The notes: generated by a model not told the origin, from the letters alone. Positions 16,792-25,974 are shown, numbered from the stretch's first letter. The stretch is DNA of 54,552 bases from Bacteroidales bacterium (GCA_017960885.1 JAGCYI010000078.1:1-54552); one strand, 5' to 3'. A program made the numbers and translations.

Positions 16792-17517
16792 TCAGTTTTC
16801 TTTTACTACTAATTTAACGAAATCGACATGGATAGGGTTCTCTTCTTCAGGTTTTTCTAATCGTATTGGGAAAAAACTTTTGTTTTTGATCCAAGAGGCT
16901 ATGCTGTCCATCCACATGGTGCCAGCAGGACGGTCGGGATGCGCCACATCTCCTTTGATACGGGTGAATTTAAGATTTTTTGACAGGAAAAACTGACGCG
17001 GACCAAACTTGCGCATGAGCATATCATTGATGCCGGTGTCTTCTTTCCAGTTGGGAGGTCCGATCCAAATAGTGCGTATGCCGTGTGTCTGCGGAATTAT
17101 TTTGTTAACATTTTCGATGCGTTCTGCAGCGTTTGACACAAACATCTCGTTGGCGCCTATTACAAAAAGTATGTATGTGGGATTATAGAGGTTTACAAAA
17201 TATTCGAGGGTGTCGCAATTGGCGTAGGTTTCGGTAGTGGCGCTCACCCATGTCACCACGTTGAGGTTGTGATGATTGTAGTTGCAGTAGTTTTGCACAC
17301 GGAACATAAGCGAGTAAGCCATGCTGTCGCCTATAAGAAGGATGTTTTGGGTGGTGGTGTCGGTGCGTGGAATGGTGTCGCGGTAGTGGGTGAATGTGGG
17401 CGAAACCGCGGAATATTTTACGGTGCGCTCGGCAAGATATTCTATATATATATATATAAAGGAGCAAATAGCGGCAATCAACGCCAACGTTATTATTATA
17501 GACTTTGATTTTTTCAT
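16792..17517 (-). CDS. SGNH/GDSL-like hydrolase family protein, membrane anchored
   Basis: This 241-residue protein has one N-terminal membrane helix (about 7-27) and a periplasmic SGNH-like domain: block I ILLIGDSMAYSL with the nucleophile Ser, block III-like LFVIGANEMF (Asn in place) and a late HPDRPAGTMWMDSI, where Asp-x-x-His is replaced by a His/Asp-rich loop. Family members act as esterases or acetyl-group hydrolases on cell-envelope sugars. The substrate is unknown here. It follows the TPR-SpoIIE phosphatase by ten bases, so the two are likely co-transcribed. A (TA)8 tract lies near the start. Confidence 0.7.
   Translation of the reverse strand: MKKSKSIIITLALIAAICSFIYIYIEYLAERTVKYSAVSPTFTHYRDTIPRTDTTTQNILLIGDSMAYSLMFRVQNYCNYNHHNLNVVTWVSATTETYANCDTLEYFVNLYNPTYILFVIGANEMFVSNAAERIENVNKIIPQTHGIRTIWIGPPNWKEDTGINDMLMRKFGPRQFFLSKNLKFTRIKGDVAHPDRPAGTMWMDSIASWIKNKSFFPIRLEKPEEENPIHVDFVKLVVKEN
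17443..17458 (-). repeat. (TA)8 dinucleotide tract in the SGNH gene
   Basis: Eight TA units encode the alternating Tyr/Ile run at the end of the N-terminal membrane helix (about residues 20-25). A gain or loss of one unit would shift the frame. Confidence 0.8.
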
Positions 17518-17527
17518 CGGTAATTAT

Positions 17528-19381
17528 TTAACTCTCTATAAATCTATTTTTTACACCAACCACTAAAATATCGTCGGTTTGAGGACGGCCGTTTCGCCAG
17601 GCATCTATAGCTTCGCCAAGCATATCCGACTGGCGCGACATTGGTTGGTCTTGAATGCTTATAATCAGTTTTTTAAGGTTTTCTTGCATAAACTTACGAC
17701 CCTTGTCGCCGCCGAGCTGGTTAGCAAAGCCATCAGAGAACATATAAATCGACATTCCTTTGCGATTTTGCACCACATGGTCGGTAAACACAGAGTCGAT
17801 ACTGTCGGCGAAGGTAGCTCCTATCGAATATATGTCGCCCTGTATCTCTTCGCATTCGTTGCCGCAAACAGCCCAAACGGTATGATTGGCTGCCGCCACT
17901 GTTATCTCGTTGCTTTGATTGTCGAACCTGCACAACGAAACGTCCATACCCTGGTCGGTGGAATCAAGCTCCGAATCGCGCGACCACGACTTGATTATCT
18001 CCACGTTCATAAGCCTGAGTATCTCAGCGGGACTTTCCACATTCCTCTTGCCAATGATATCATTGAGCAGCGAATTTGCCACCACGCTCATAAACGCGCC
18101 CTGAACGCTATGCCCCACGCAGTCGATGACGGCAAGATAGCGGTAGCGTTCGGTTTCTAAAAACCAGAAAAAATCGCCGCTCACCACTTCGCGCGATTCA
18201 AAAAACACAAAACTCTCTTCAAAATAATGAGTTATCATACGCCGTTTAGGGAGCATGGCCTTTTGAATCCTGCTGGCAGAACTTATGCTGTCGATAATCT
18301 GATTGTTTTTGCGTTCGAGCTCGTTGCGCTGCGCCTCTATCTGCTTGGTTTTGGAGTTGAGCAGGCTGTTTTGGATTTTTACGGTTTCGTAAGTCTCCTG
18401 CAACTTAGAATTTGCGGCTTCGAGACTCCTGTTGGCTCGCTTACGGTCCCAGAGGAACTTTATCAGCAGCACCAGCAGCACGGTAATAATGGCAATCACC
18501 ACCACGGCAGCGGTTTTGAACCGTTCGGCGGCGGCAATCTCAGTTTCTTTTTCGCGAATACGTAGCTCGGCAATCTCGCGCTCACGGCTTATAAGCTGCA
18601 TCTCCAAGCGCATCTGGTTGTTTACCATCTCCACGCGGTAGAGCGAATCGAGGGTCTGACGATTTTGAATCTTAAGCACGTGCAGCTGTTTCTCTTTGGT
18701 AACAACCTCGTTTTCAGTGGCGTAGAGTTCGTTTTGAGTGTCTTGCTTCGACTTAAGAAGTTCCTGCTCGTTGAGACTGTTTTCGGTGTCGAGATAAAGT
18801 TTTTCGTATTCCTTGCTCTTTTCCAAATCACCCATATCGGCATAAAGCTGGGATGCTATCTGAGAGCAGCGGCATATCAAAAGATTGTTCTGGATAACTT
18901 TTGCTGTATCAAGGGCTTCGGTGATATATTGAATAGCCATAGCATTGTCTTTCTGCAACATAAACACCGCAGAAGTATTGATAAGCGAATTTACGGTCTC
19001 CTTTTGCAAATGGTTTTGCCGGGCTATGCGCAATCCCTCGCGTGCATATTCAAGAGCCTCGTCGTATTTTAGAAGTTCGCAGTAGATAATGCTGAGATAA
19101 TCGTTGATACTAATTTCGCTTTTGGTTTCGCCAAGAGTGCGTGCGGTGACGATAGAGCCTTTGAGATGCGAAATAGCTTCGCTGTAACGCTTAGAATACC
19201 AGCACACAAGAGCCAGATTGATGCGAGTGTCGAGAATATCGTGCTGGTTTCCGCTCTCAAGTGCACGGGCATACTCCGCACGGCTGTCCTCAATATCGGA
19301 ATCTGCCGTGCCAGAAAACGTCTGTGACAAGGTCAACTGTGCGGAAAATAGCGCAATAACTATTAATAAAAATCGTGTCAC
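17528..19381 (-). CDS. TPR sensor with SpoIIE (PP2C-type) phosphatase domain
   Basis: The protein is 617 residues from the GTG at 19381; TTG at 19384 is the other choice. A TATATTTG promoter element at 19407-19414 rules out longer starts. It has a signal peptide (TRFLLIVIALFSAQLTLSQ), a periplasmic TPR array (about 25-210), a coiled coil (210-285), one membrane helix (about 290-310), a cytoplasmic coiled coil and a SpoIIE phosphatase domain (about 375-615). The metal ligands are present: VVSGDFFW, AVIDCVGHSVQGAFMS, FSDGFANQLGGDKGR and TDDILVVGV. SpoIIE-type phosphatases dephosphorylate STAS or SiaC-like partners. The only such partner in the window is the SiaC protein at 26017-26400, so cross-talk is possible. 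Confidence 0.88.
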   Translation of the reverse strand: MTRFLLIVIALFSAQLTLSQTFSGTADSDIEDSRAEYARALESGNQHDILDTRINLALVCWYSKRYSEAISHLKGSIVTARTLGETKSEISINDYLSIIYCELLKYDEALEYAREGLRIARQNHLQKETVNSLINTSAVFMLQKDNAMAIQYITEALDTAKVIQNNLLICRCSQIASQLYADMGDLEKSKEYEKLYLDTENSLNEQELLKSKQDTQNELYATENEVVTKEKQLHVLKIQNRQTLDSLYRVEMVNNQMRLEMQLISREREIAELRIREKETEIAAAERFKTAAVVVIAIITVLLVLLIKFLWDRKRANRSLEAANSKLQETYETVKIQNSLLNSKTKQIEAQRNELERKNNQIIDSISSASRIQKAMLPKRRMITHYFEESFVFFESREVVSGDFFWFLETERYRYLAVIDCVGHSVQGAFMSVVANSLLNDIIGKRNVESPAEILRLMNVEIIKSWSRDSELDSTDQGMDVSLCRFDNQSNEITVAAANHTVWAVCGNECEEIQGDIYSIGATFADSIDSVFTDHVVQNRKGMSIYMFSDGFANQLGGDKGRKFMQENLKKLIISIQDQPMSRQSDMLGEAIDAWRNGRPQTDDILVVGVKNRFIES

Positions 19382-19406
19382 CAATAATAATGCATTTATT
19401 CGAGTA

Positions 19407-19414
19407 CAAATATA
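19407..19414 (-). promoter_or_regulatory. -7 element of the TPR-SpoIIE gene
   Basis: TATATTTG (minus strand) lies about 22-25 bases before the TTG/GTG start. It fixes the start region, because no in-frame ATG is available downstream of it before the signal peptide. Confidence 0.55.
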
Positions 19415-19522
19415 CAAAAAAAAGCCATAGAAAAAGTCAGGCAATTCTAAAAAAAATCAGAGAAAGTATTTTGCTCCTCAGTATTTTTTTTGGAAAAATA
19501 CAGAAAATATGCAAAATATTAT

Positions 19523-19530
19523 TACCTTTG
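19523..19530 (+). promoter_or_regulatory. -7 element of the sucC promoter
   Basis: TACCTTTG lies 43 bases before the sucC ATG. It falls inside the longer open frame that begins at 19490, which argues against that longer start. No -33 element at normal spacing was seen. Confidence 0.5.
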
Positions 19531-19573
19531 CGCACCGAAAATAGGAAAAAACACAAACAAAAACAAAAGCAAT

Positions 19574-20773
19574 ATGGACTTACACGAATATCAGGGCAAG
19601 ATAATACTCCGCAAGTTCGGAGTGGCAGTACCCGAAGGTATTGTGGCAGAAACGCCCGAACAGGCGGTTGAGGCCGCCAAAAAACTGCAAGAGACCACCG
19701 GCACACAGTCGTGGGCTATAAAAGCGCAGGTACACGCCGGCGGACGCGGCAAGGCAGGCGGCGTTAAGATTGCAAAAAATCTCGAAGAAGTAGCTGAATA
19801 CGCAAAACAAATAATAGGTATGACCCTCGTTACCAAGCAGACCGGTGCGGCAGGCAAGCTCGTACGCAAGGTGCTTGTGGAGCAGAGCATATACTATCCC
19901 AACGCCGAAGGCAAGGTTGACGTGGCAGAATACTACATGAGCATTCTCCTCAACCGTGCAACAGGACGTAACATCATTATGTACTCGCCCAAAGGCGGTA
20001 TGAACATTGAGGAGGTTGCAGAACAAACTCCCGAACTTATTTTCAAAGAAGAAATCAATCCGGCTACGGGAATACTTCCCTTCCAGGCCGCTCGCATAGC
20101 TTTTAACCTCGGACTCAGCGGCAACGCTCTTAAAAATATGAAAAAGTTTGCCACTGGCCTTTACAACGCATACATCAAGAGCGACTCGTCGATGATGGAG
20201 ATCAACCCCGTGTTCAAGACATCCGACGACCTTATTCTCGCTGCCGACTGCAAAGTGAAAATCGACGACAACGCGCTCTTCCGTCAGAAAGAGTTCGCTG
20301 AAATGCGCGACATCACCGAAGAGGCTCCCGCAGAGGTGGAGGCTGGTCAATATGGTCTCAACCTTGTGAAACTCGACGGCAACATCGGCTGTATGGTAAA
20401 CGGCGCAGGCTTGGCAATGGCTACAATGGACATTATCAAGCTTTCGGGCGGCGATCCTGCCAACTTCCTCGACGTAGGTGGTACTGCAAGTGCCGAGACT
20501 GTTGAGGCAGCTTTCCGCATCATCATGAAAGACCCGAATGTAAAAGCTATCCTCGTTAACATTTTCGGCGGCATCGTACGTTGCGACCGCGTAGCTAACG
20601 GTGTGGTTGAGGCTTACAAAAAAATCGGCAACATACAGATTCCTATCATCGTGCGTCTGCAAGGCACCAACGCTGTTGAGGCTAAGAAGATTATCGACGA
20701 ATCTGGCTTAAAAGTTATGTCGGCCATCACATTCGAAGAGGCTGCACAGCTTGTTAGCAAAGTAGTGGCATAG
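19574..20773 (+). CDS. sucC: Succinyl-CoA synthetase (ADP-forming) beta subunit
   Basis: The protein is 399 residues from the ATG at 19574 ([17 protein letters not shown]). It has an ATP-grasp domain with [15 protein letters not shown], the Mg/nucleotide region [20 protein letters not shown], and the C-terminal CoA-ligase half with FLDVGGTA and [12 protein letters not shown]. With the SucD alpha subunit it interconverts succinyl-CoA and succinate with nucleotide phosphorylation. Unusually, sucD does not follow: a strong terminator comes 42 bases after the stop and the next gene is on the other strand. The length is normal, so the subunit itself looks intact. Confidence 0.96.
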   Translation: MDLHEYQGKIILRKFGVAVPEGIVAETPEQAVEAAKKLQETTGTQSWAIKAQVHAGGRGKAGGVKIAKNLEEVAEYAKQIIGMTLVTKQTGAAGKLVRKVLVEQSIYYPNAEGKVDVAEYYMSILLNRATGRNIIMYSPKGGMNIEEVAEQTPELIFKEEINPATGILPFQAARIAFNLGLSGNALKNMKKFATGLYNAYIKSDSSMMEINPVFKTSDDLILAADCKVKIDDNALFRQKEFAEMRDITEEAPAEVEAGQYGLNLVKLDGNIGCMVNGAGLAMATMDIIKLSGGDPANFLDVGGTASAETVEAAFRIIMKDPNVKAILVNIFGGIVRCDRVANGVVEAYKKIGNIQIPIIVRLQGTNAVEAKKIIDESGLKVMSAITFEEAAQLVSKVVA

Positions 20774-20814
20774 CTACAAAAGCAGAAACTTCATATATGC
20801 ACCATAGTCATTTC

Positions 20815-20849
20815 CGGCAATAACTCTAAGGTTATTGCCGTTTTTTTTT
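20815..20849 (+). terminator. Rho-independent terminator of sucC
   Basis: A perfect 10-bp stem CGGCAATAAC / GTTATTGCCG with loop TCTAAG is followed directly by nine T residues. Confidence 0.92.
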
Positions 20850-20888
20850 GTCAAAAAAAAATAAGCCATCCACCCCAAAGGTATGGGC

Positions 20889-20924
20889 AAAAAAAAACCA
20901 TGCGCAATCCTAGAAAACGCATGG
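20889..20924 (-). terminator. Rho-independent terminator of the minus-strand secreted-protein gene
   Basis: On the minus strand, CCATGCG and CGCATGG form a 7-bp stem around a 13-base loop, followed by nine T residues. It lies 28 bases past the end of the gene at 20952 and closes that operon. Confidence 0.85.
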
Positions 20925-20951
20925 AGTGGCAATATCTTCAACAACAATTTG

Positions 20952-21422
20952 TTACTTGCTCTTTCCTACAAACGAAAGGATACCTACGGCGCAACCTTTC
21001 TTGTCACCCATTCCAGGTTTGAACCTGATGGATACGTAGTACATAGCAGTTTTGCCGCATTGAAAATCAAACGACTTTCTGTCGGTTTTAGCTGCCTTGT
21101 CGTAGGTGCTTCCCCAAGGTTTTGAGTTTTCGGGATGCTCGCTATCGTAGAGAGTAAGCACCACTTGATCCTGATATCCGTCAGGAGCACAAAGACTGAA
21201 TCTATACTGTGTGCCTTTGTTGAGAACCACGGTGAATTTCATACCAGTTTCGTCAGAAGCGCTCTCCCTTTTAAGCTTGGTATTGAAGTCACGAAGGAAT
21301 ATGGCTTTTTCAGTCTGTGTCGCGCATTGATAAACAAGCTGTTGTTTGCATTGTGCATCAGCTGTAGTAGCTTGTCCGAAACACAAAATTGCAAATACTA
21401 ATATAATAAACAGTCTTCTCAT
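20952..21422 (-). CDS. Small secreted protein of unknown function
   Basis: This 156-residue protein has a clear signal peptide (MRRLFIILVFAILCFGQATT, then ADAQ). The mature part is about 130 residues, beta-rich, with two Cys (CKQQLVYQCATQ) near the start and GMKFTVVLNKGTQYRFSLCA, SFDFQCGKTAMYYVSIRFKP and GCAVGILSFVGK later. I recognise no family. The ATG comes one base after the stop of the upstream lipoprotein gene, so the two are translationally coupled and may form one complex. A terminator follows at 20889-20924. Confidence 0.8.
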   Translation of the reverse strand: MRRLFIILVFAILCFGQATTADAQCKQQLVYQCATQTEKAIFLRDFNTKLKRESASDETGMKFTVVLNKGTQYRFSLCAPDGYQDQVVLTLYDSEHPENSKPWGSTYDKAAKTDRKSFDFQCGKTAMYYVSIRFKPGMGDKKGCAVGILSFVGKSK

Positions 21423-21423
21423 A

Positions 21424-22326
21424 TTATTTAATTAATTTATTACGTATTTTTTCTGTTGTTGATATTATTTCCTGTAATTCTTCATTCGACATTGTTATAA
21501 TACTTCTGTCGTTTTGTACTACAACTAACGAGCCATCTATTGTTTTTGTTTCGGTTTCGCCAACTTCATAAGATATTTTAACAAAATCGAAAACATCTTT
21601 TAACTCTTCTAGATTCTGTACTAATTGTTCAAATTCCTTGCCATGAAATAATTTTAAAATAGGCAATAATTGATTAAGAATTGTTTTTTGCTCACCTATT
21701 CTATCTTTGAAGTCGTCGCTGTACTGGTCTTTTGCAACCTGAGTAATAAGATAAAGACTTTCAACCCATACGCCGGTAACGAGCAGAGCGCTAAGATTGC
21801 TGCGCTGGTTGTTGCGCAGGTGCTCATCCATGTTTTGATAACTCTGCACGCTCATTATCAACAGCGAGTCGATATTGTCGTCGGATGTGGCAAGACGCTT
21901 GAGCAACTGGAAGTCGAAAAACTGTCCTACTTTCAAATCTTCCGAAAGGCTGCGTATCTGCACAAGATAGTCGATAATAAGCGAAGTTTTGGAATACACA
22001 TTGAGATATCCAAGGTCGGCGCTGAGGAATCCCAATCCCAAGGCTTTCTTGAAATTGGTAGTGTAATCTTTAACCACATCGGGGTCTACCAAATACTTAG
22101 GTGAAAAAGGCACCTCAGAGTTTTGAATTATGGCAGCCATCTCTACTGGCGAGGAAAAACTTGAGATGATCTCGTTCATTGCCTGTGAATCAAAGTTCAC
22201 ATCGGCAACTCCATAATCTTCCTCATGATATTCGATATGACCTTCATCGTCATTGCACCCGCTGCAGTTGAACTGCATTAAGGCGGTTGCCACTAACATC
22301 AACGTTATATACCACTTCTTATGCAT
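21424..22326 (-). CDS. Probable lipoprotein of unknown function
   Basis: This 300-residue protein begins with a lipoprotein-like leader (KKWYITLMLVATALMQFNCSGC) with Cys21 or Cys24 as candidate lipidation sites; neither gives a perfect lipobox. An acidic stretch (DDEGHIEYHEEDYG) follows, and the rest looks helical (about 55-300). I do not recognise the family. It lies 90 bases downstream of the TerB-FHA-ABC gene on the same strand, has its own TACATTTG element and is coupled to the small secreted protein. Position suggests a role with the ABC protein at the envelope, which is inference. Confidence 0.78.
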   Translation of the reverse strand: MHKKWYITLMLVATALMQFNCSGCNDDEGHIEYHEEDYGVADVNFDSQAMNEIISSFSSPVEMAAIIQNSEVPFSPKYLVDPDVVKDYTTNFKKALGLGFLSADLGYLNVYSKTSLIIDYLVQIRSLSEDLKVGQFFDFQLLKRLATSDDNIDSLLIMSVQSYQNMDEHLRNNQRSNLSALLVTGVWVESLYLITQVAKDQYSDDFKDRIGEQKTILNQLLPILKLFHGKEFEQLVQNLEELKDVFDFVKISYEVGETETKTIDGSLVVVQNDRSIITMSNEELQEIISTTEKIRNKLIK

Positions 22327-22357
22327 AATTGCTTATAGGTTTAATTCTATTCTTTTT

Positions 22358-22365
22358 CAAATGTA
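22358..22365 (-). promoter_or_regulatory. -7 element upstream of the lipoprotein gene
   Basis: TACATTTG (minus strand) lies 32 bases before the ATG. It suggests that the lipoprotein and small secreted protein can be transcribed apart from the ABC gene. Confidence 0.4.
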
Positions 22366-22416
22366 TTAAAAATTTTGCAATAGTACACATTTTTTTTCAA
22401 CAAAAATGGAGATATT

Positions 22417-25400
22417 TTAATCATTTTTATCCGTATTATCTGTACTATTCTCAGAATCAGTGTTTTGCTGATTGTCATTTTTCTCAATTTTTGGAAAGTT
22501 CTCACTCTCTTCCGATCTGTCGGGACGCTCAATCCTCGGCAAGCGTCTTTCACGTTCAGGACGGTCGGGACGTTCAATCCTCGGCAAACGGCTTTCCCTA
22601 TCAGGACGCTCAGGGCGTTCGGGTCGCTCTAGTTTGGGTCGGTCAGGTCGGTCAGGTCGCTCAGGACGTTCTAATCTAGGTCTATCAGGACGTTCTGGAC
22701 GTTCGGGACGTTCAGGACGTTCGAGGCGTTCGCGTTTTTCAAGACGCTCTTCACGTGAGGGACGCTCTGGCTTGTCGGCCTTGTTCTCCAAAGCCTTAGA
22801 TGCGTTTTCGGCAGCGAGAAGCTTCTGCATCTCTTTGTTTTTCTGCCGTTCTATAAGTTTCTTCAAGAATGGCAGCTTAGCGAAGTTTATCTTGCCAGCC
22901 CACTCTATAATGCGTTTCAAAAGGTCGAAATAGAGCGTTATGTAGCAAAGGAGGCTCATCAGCCAAATTACCACAATGTTGAACGAGAAGGTGTCGTAAT
23001 ACCTGCCCATAAACCACTTGCGCGGAGCGTAGAAATGCGAGCGGAATCCAAACCATGTGGAGTTGTCGGCATCCAGGTAGATGGGATCCTGTTGCTGTAT
23101 AAGGCGGTTTTCGTAACGTATTATCTTGTTCTTTTCAAATACATTCGTTACAATGTCTTGCAGCTTCTCGTTGAAATACATGTTGCGGCGGTTGAGGTAG
23201 TAGCCGGGACGTTGCTCCTCGTAATGGCGCTTGCGTGCCTCAATATCGTTTTCAGCCACATTGAATATCTTGCCATAGTAACGGTCGAGCTCGGTGAGAT
23301 ATTCTTCCACCTCGTCGGAGACGCTTTCGGTAAAACTTTCCACATAGAGCTTGTCGAGGCAGTCTAATGTGATTTCGGGAACACGGTGCATTTCGGCAGG
23401 AATCTCCTCGCGCAAGAGTGCCAAACCGTAGTCGATTTCTTGTTTCAGGCGATCAATGTCGTATTCGGGATCTTCCTCCTCGATACTGTCGCGGCAATCC
23501 ACTGCAAAAGTGAGCGCATCGCTCAACGCGCTTATGTAACTTACCTGCTTAAAGTTAGCGTAACTTTTCTTCTGTTCTGTTTCGTAATAGTCGATTTCAA
23601 AACGGTTGTCTTTAAACTGCTTTACCATCAAAGCCTCGTACGACCAGCGCGAAGCCATTATTTCGGCTACGATTGGCACACGACCCACGCTACCGATTAT
23701 CTGGTTGAGCTTGTCGAAACTAAACATAGATCCGCCCAACGCCATCTGAGGAATCATCAAGAGCGGTATCAAAATGTATATGGTTACAGCCGAGTTGAAT
23801 GCCGATGAAATGTTCAAGCCCATCATGTTGGCAAACACAAACATAGCGAATAGCACAAGCCAGTAGTCGAAGTTCATGCCCACAATCTGCAATATGCTGT
23901 TGCCTACAATTACGTAGAGGAACGCTTGAATGGCTGATATGCATGTGAGGATTATCACCTTTGCCACAAGATAGCTCGACCGGCTAAGGTTTAGGAACTC
24001 CTCTCGTTTGAGTATCTTGCGGTCGCGGAAAATCTCCTCAGCCGACACCGTAAGACCCAAGAAGAGGGCCACGATGATACTCATAAATATATAAGGTACT
24101 ATGTTTTCGTTTTCGTAGAATATGTATTCAGCCTTGTTTGGCGATGTGTATCTGATCAAGAAGCTCAGAATAAGACCCAACAGCGGTGCCTCGGTAAGGT
24201 TGAGGAACACGTATTGAAGGTTAGAAACTTTCGACTTGAAATCGCGGCGGAGATAGATACCCAGCTGCGACAGCCATCCGGGAACGTTGAGGTTACGTGG
24301 AGGCTCGGTGTCCACATCGGGAATAACTTCGGGCTTCACGCCCTTATGGAAACGGTCTTCCCACTCTTCGGGGTTGACCTTACGATTGTCCTGGAATTTA
24401 CCATACTCGTCGACTACCCTCGCCTCAATAACGTCGAAGATGATTTCGGGATTTACGTTACCGCACTTGGGACATTCGCCCTCGTCGGCGTTGATCTGTC
24501 CGTCGTGACCCTTGAAATAAGAGATAGCGTCTACAGGGTGGCCGTAGTAAACAAGGTAACCGCCGGTATCAAGGATAATCATCTTATCAAACATCTTGTA
24601 GATTTCGCTCGAGGGCTGGTGGATTACCACAAATATAAGCTTGCCCTTCAGCGTTAACTCGCTCAAGAGGTCCATAACGTTTACCGAGTCGCGAGACGAC
24701 AGACCCGAAGTAGGTTCGTCGACAAAAAGGATGGATGGCTCGCGGATCAGCTCGAGGGCTATATTCAACCTCTTTCGCTGACCGCCAGATATAAGTTTGT
24801 TGAGCGAGTTGCCCACTTTGAGGTCTTTGCGCTCATAAAGTCCTAATGAACGGAGCACGTTGTCGACACGTGCGCGGATTTGCGCGTCGGTTTCTGTCTT
24901 GAAGCAGAACTTGGCGCTAAAATAGAGGTTCTCGTAAACTGTGAGCTCCTCAATAAGAAGGTCGTCCTGCGGGATAAGACCGATAACGCCTTCAAGCTTG
25001 TCTTTTTCGGTATGGAGGTTGATGCCGTTGATTTTTACCGAACCCCGGCTTGGCGTGGTGATACCTGAGAGCACGTTGAGCAATGTTGTCTTGCCCGCAC
25101 CCGAAGCACCCATAATGCCTACCAGACGGCCCTGGCATTCCGAAAAATTTATATTTCTGAGTCCGATGGCTCCGTTGGGGAACTTGAACTCTAAGTTTTC
25201 TACATTGAACGAGAGGTTGGCAAATGTCTTGTCGGCCTGGAATGTTGCTACCACGTCGCTGTAGTAGACAGGTTTACCTTTGCTCATTTTGAGTGTAGAA
25301 CCCGGAGCGAAAAGGTATATTCGGCCTGAGTTGATAGCCTGACCGTTTAGGTAAACGTCGTCGGATCCAGTGTAGCGCAAGAAATAAAGCTCCTCGCTGG

Positions 25401-25974
25401 CAACCCTCAAGATGTAGATGTCAGAAGCGAGGCCTTCGCTAGGAATGCACTTGGCGTTAACCGGTTTTTCAGATTTGCCTGAAATAAACAAAATAGAGGG
25501 AATATCGAGCCCCTCGGTATTTTCGTTGACTACAAACGACTTGCTGTCTTTAAGTTCTTCTTTGCTGATGTTGAACACCTCGCCTACAGCGTCGATAATG
25601 GCCATACGCTGTTCGGTGAAACGCTTGGAGGTGTTCACCAACTCGAACAGACGGATATAAACGATGATACGCTGTTTCAAGTTGATAGTCTTGGTGATAC
25701 GGCGTGAGATACCAAGAATTTTCACCGACATCTGCACGGGAGTCAAACCCGAGAAGTCGATTTTTTTACGTTTCTTGGCAGCCGCCTCGTCGTCGTCTTC
25801 GATAAGACCGACGTCCTTTTTAAAACCGATGATGTGCTCGCGTGCTCCTTCGGCACCGAGTTGCTGTGTAAGGAATCCTTCTACATACTGCAACTCCTTG
25901 TCGTCAATACCGCCGTCTTGGTTGGCGATAATCGACCACATCTGAATCAACGCTTTAAGAATTTCCTCACTCAT
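22417..25974 (-). CDS. TerB-FHA-ABC ATPase-permease with Arg/Pro/Glu/Asp repeat tail
   Basis: This 1185-residue protein has an unusual order. A TerB-like helical domain (about 1-140, with IANQDGGIDDKELQYVEGF) is followed by an FHA-like domain (about 160-245, LYFLRYTGSDDVYLNGQ) and an ABCG-type ATPase (about 255-480) with Walker A GASGAGKTT (289-297), signature ISGGQRKR (395-402) and Walker B ILFVDEPTSGLSS. A lone CPKCG (501-505) comes next, then a membrane domain (about 590-760), a large insertion (760-990) and a last helix (998-1018). The tail (1069-1155) is a tandem of RPERPDRP-like units. FHA domains bind phosphothreonine, which links this protein to the kinase and phosphoprotein genes just upstream in the operon. 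The transported substrate is unknown. Confidence 0.88.
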   Translation of the reverse strand: MSEEILKALIQMWSIIANQDGGIDDKELQYVEGFLTQQLGAEGAREHIIGFKKDVGLIEDDDEAAAKKRKKIDFSGLTPVQMSVKILGISRRITKTINLKQRIIVYIRLFELVNTSKRFTEQRMAIIDAVGEVFNISKEELKDSKSFVVNENTEGLDIPSILFISGKSEKPVNAKCIPSEGLASDIYILRVASEELYFLRYTGSDDVYLNGQAINSGRIYLFAPGSTLKMSKGKPVYYSDVVATFQADKTFANLSFNVENLEFKFPNGAIGLRNINFSECQGRLVGIMGASGAGKTTLLNVLSGITTPSRGSVKINGINLHTEKDKLEGVIGLIPQDDLLIEELTVYENLYFSAKFCFKTETDAQIRARVDNVLRSLGLYERKDLKVGNSLNKLISGGQRKRLNIALELIREPSILFVDEPTSGLSSRDSVNVMDLLSELTLKGKLIFVVIHQPSSEIYKMFDKMIILDTGGYLVYYGHPVDAISYFKGHDGQINADEGECPKCGNVNPEIIFDVIEARVVDEYGKFQDNRKVNPEEWEDRFHKGVKPEVIPDVDTEPPRNLNVPGWLSQLGIYLRRDFKSKVSNLQYVFLNLTEAPLLGLILSFLIRYTSPNKAEYIFYENENIVPYIFMSIIVALFLGLTVSAEEIFRDRKILKREEFLNLSRSSYLVAKVIILTCISAIQAFLYVIVGNSILQIVGMNFDYWLVLFAMFVFANMMGLNISSAFNSAVTIYILIPLLMIPQMALGGSMFSFDKLNQIIGSVGRVPIVAEIMASRWSYEALMVKQFKDNRFEIDYYETEQKKSYANFKQVSYISALSDALTFAVDCRDSIEEEDPEYDIDRLKQEIDYGLALLREEIPAEMHRVPEITLDCLDKLYVESFTESVSDEVEEYLTELDRYYGKIFNVAENDIEARKRHYEEQRPGYYLNRRNMYFNEKLQDIVTNVFEKNKIIRYENRLIQQQDPIYLDADNSTWFGFRSHFYAPRKWFMGRYYDTFSFNIVVIWLMSLLCYITLYFDLLKRIIEWAGKINFAKLPFLKKLIERQKNKEMQKLLAAENASKALENKADKPERPSREERLEKRERLERPERPERPERPDRPRLERPERPDRPDRPKLERPERPERPDRESRLPRIERPDRPERERRLPRIERPDRSEESENFPKIEKNDNQQNTDSENSTDNTDKND
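22512..22770 (-). repeat. Imperfect tandem repeat encoding the Arg/Pro/Glu/Asp tail
   Basis: The 3' part of the ABC gene repeats short codon blocks that encode ERPERPDRP- and RLPRIERPDRP-like units, about 85 residues in all. The units vary at DNA level, so it is an old or actively recombining coding repeat rather than an intergenic satellite. Confidence 0.85.

Noticed and set aside
19580..20662. Open frame of 360 codons on the minus strand within sucC
   Set aside because: It is exactly antisense to a well-recognised sucC with strong motifs; its Cys/His-rich translation matches no family and reflects codon bias of sucC.
22512..22770. Regular repeats as a possible CRISPR array
   Set aside because: Units are short, imperfect and without unique spacers; they encode an in-frame protein tail.
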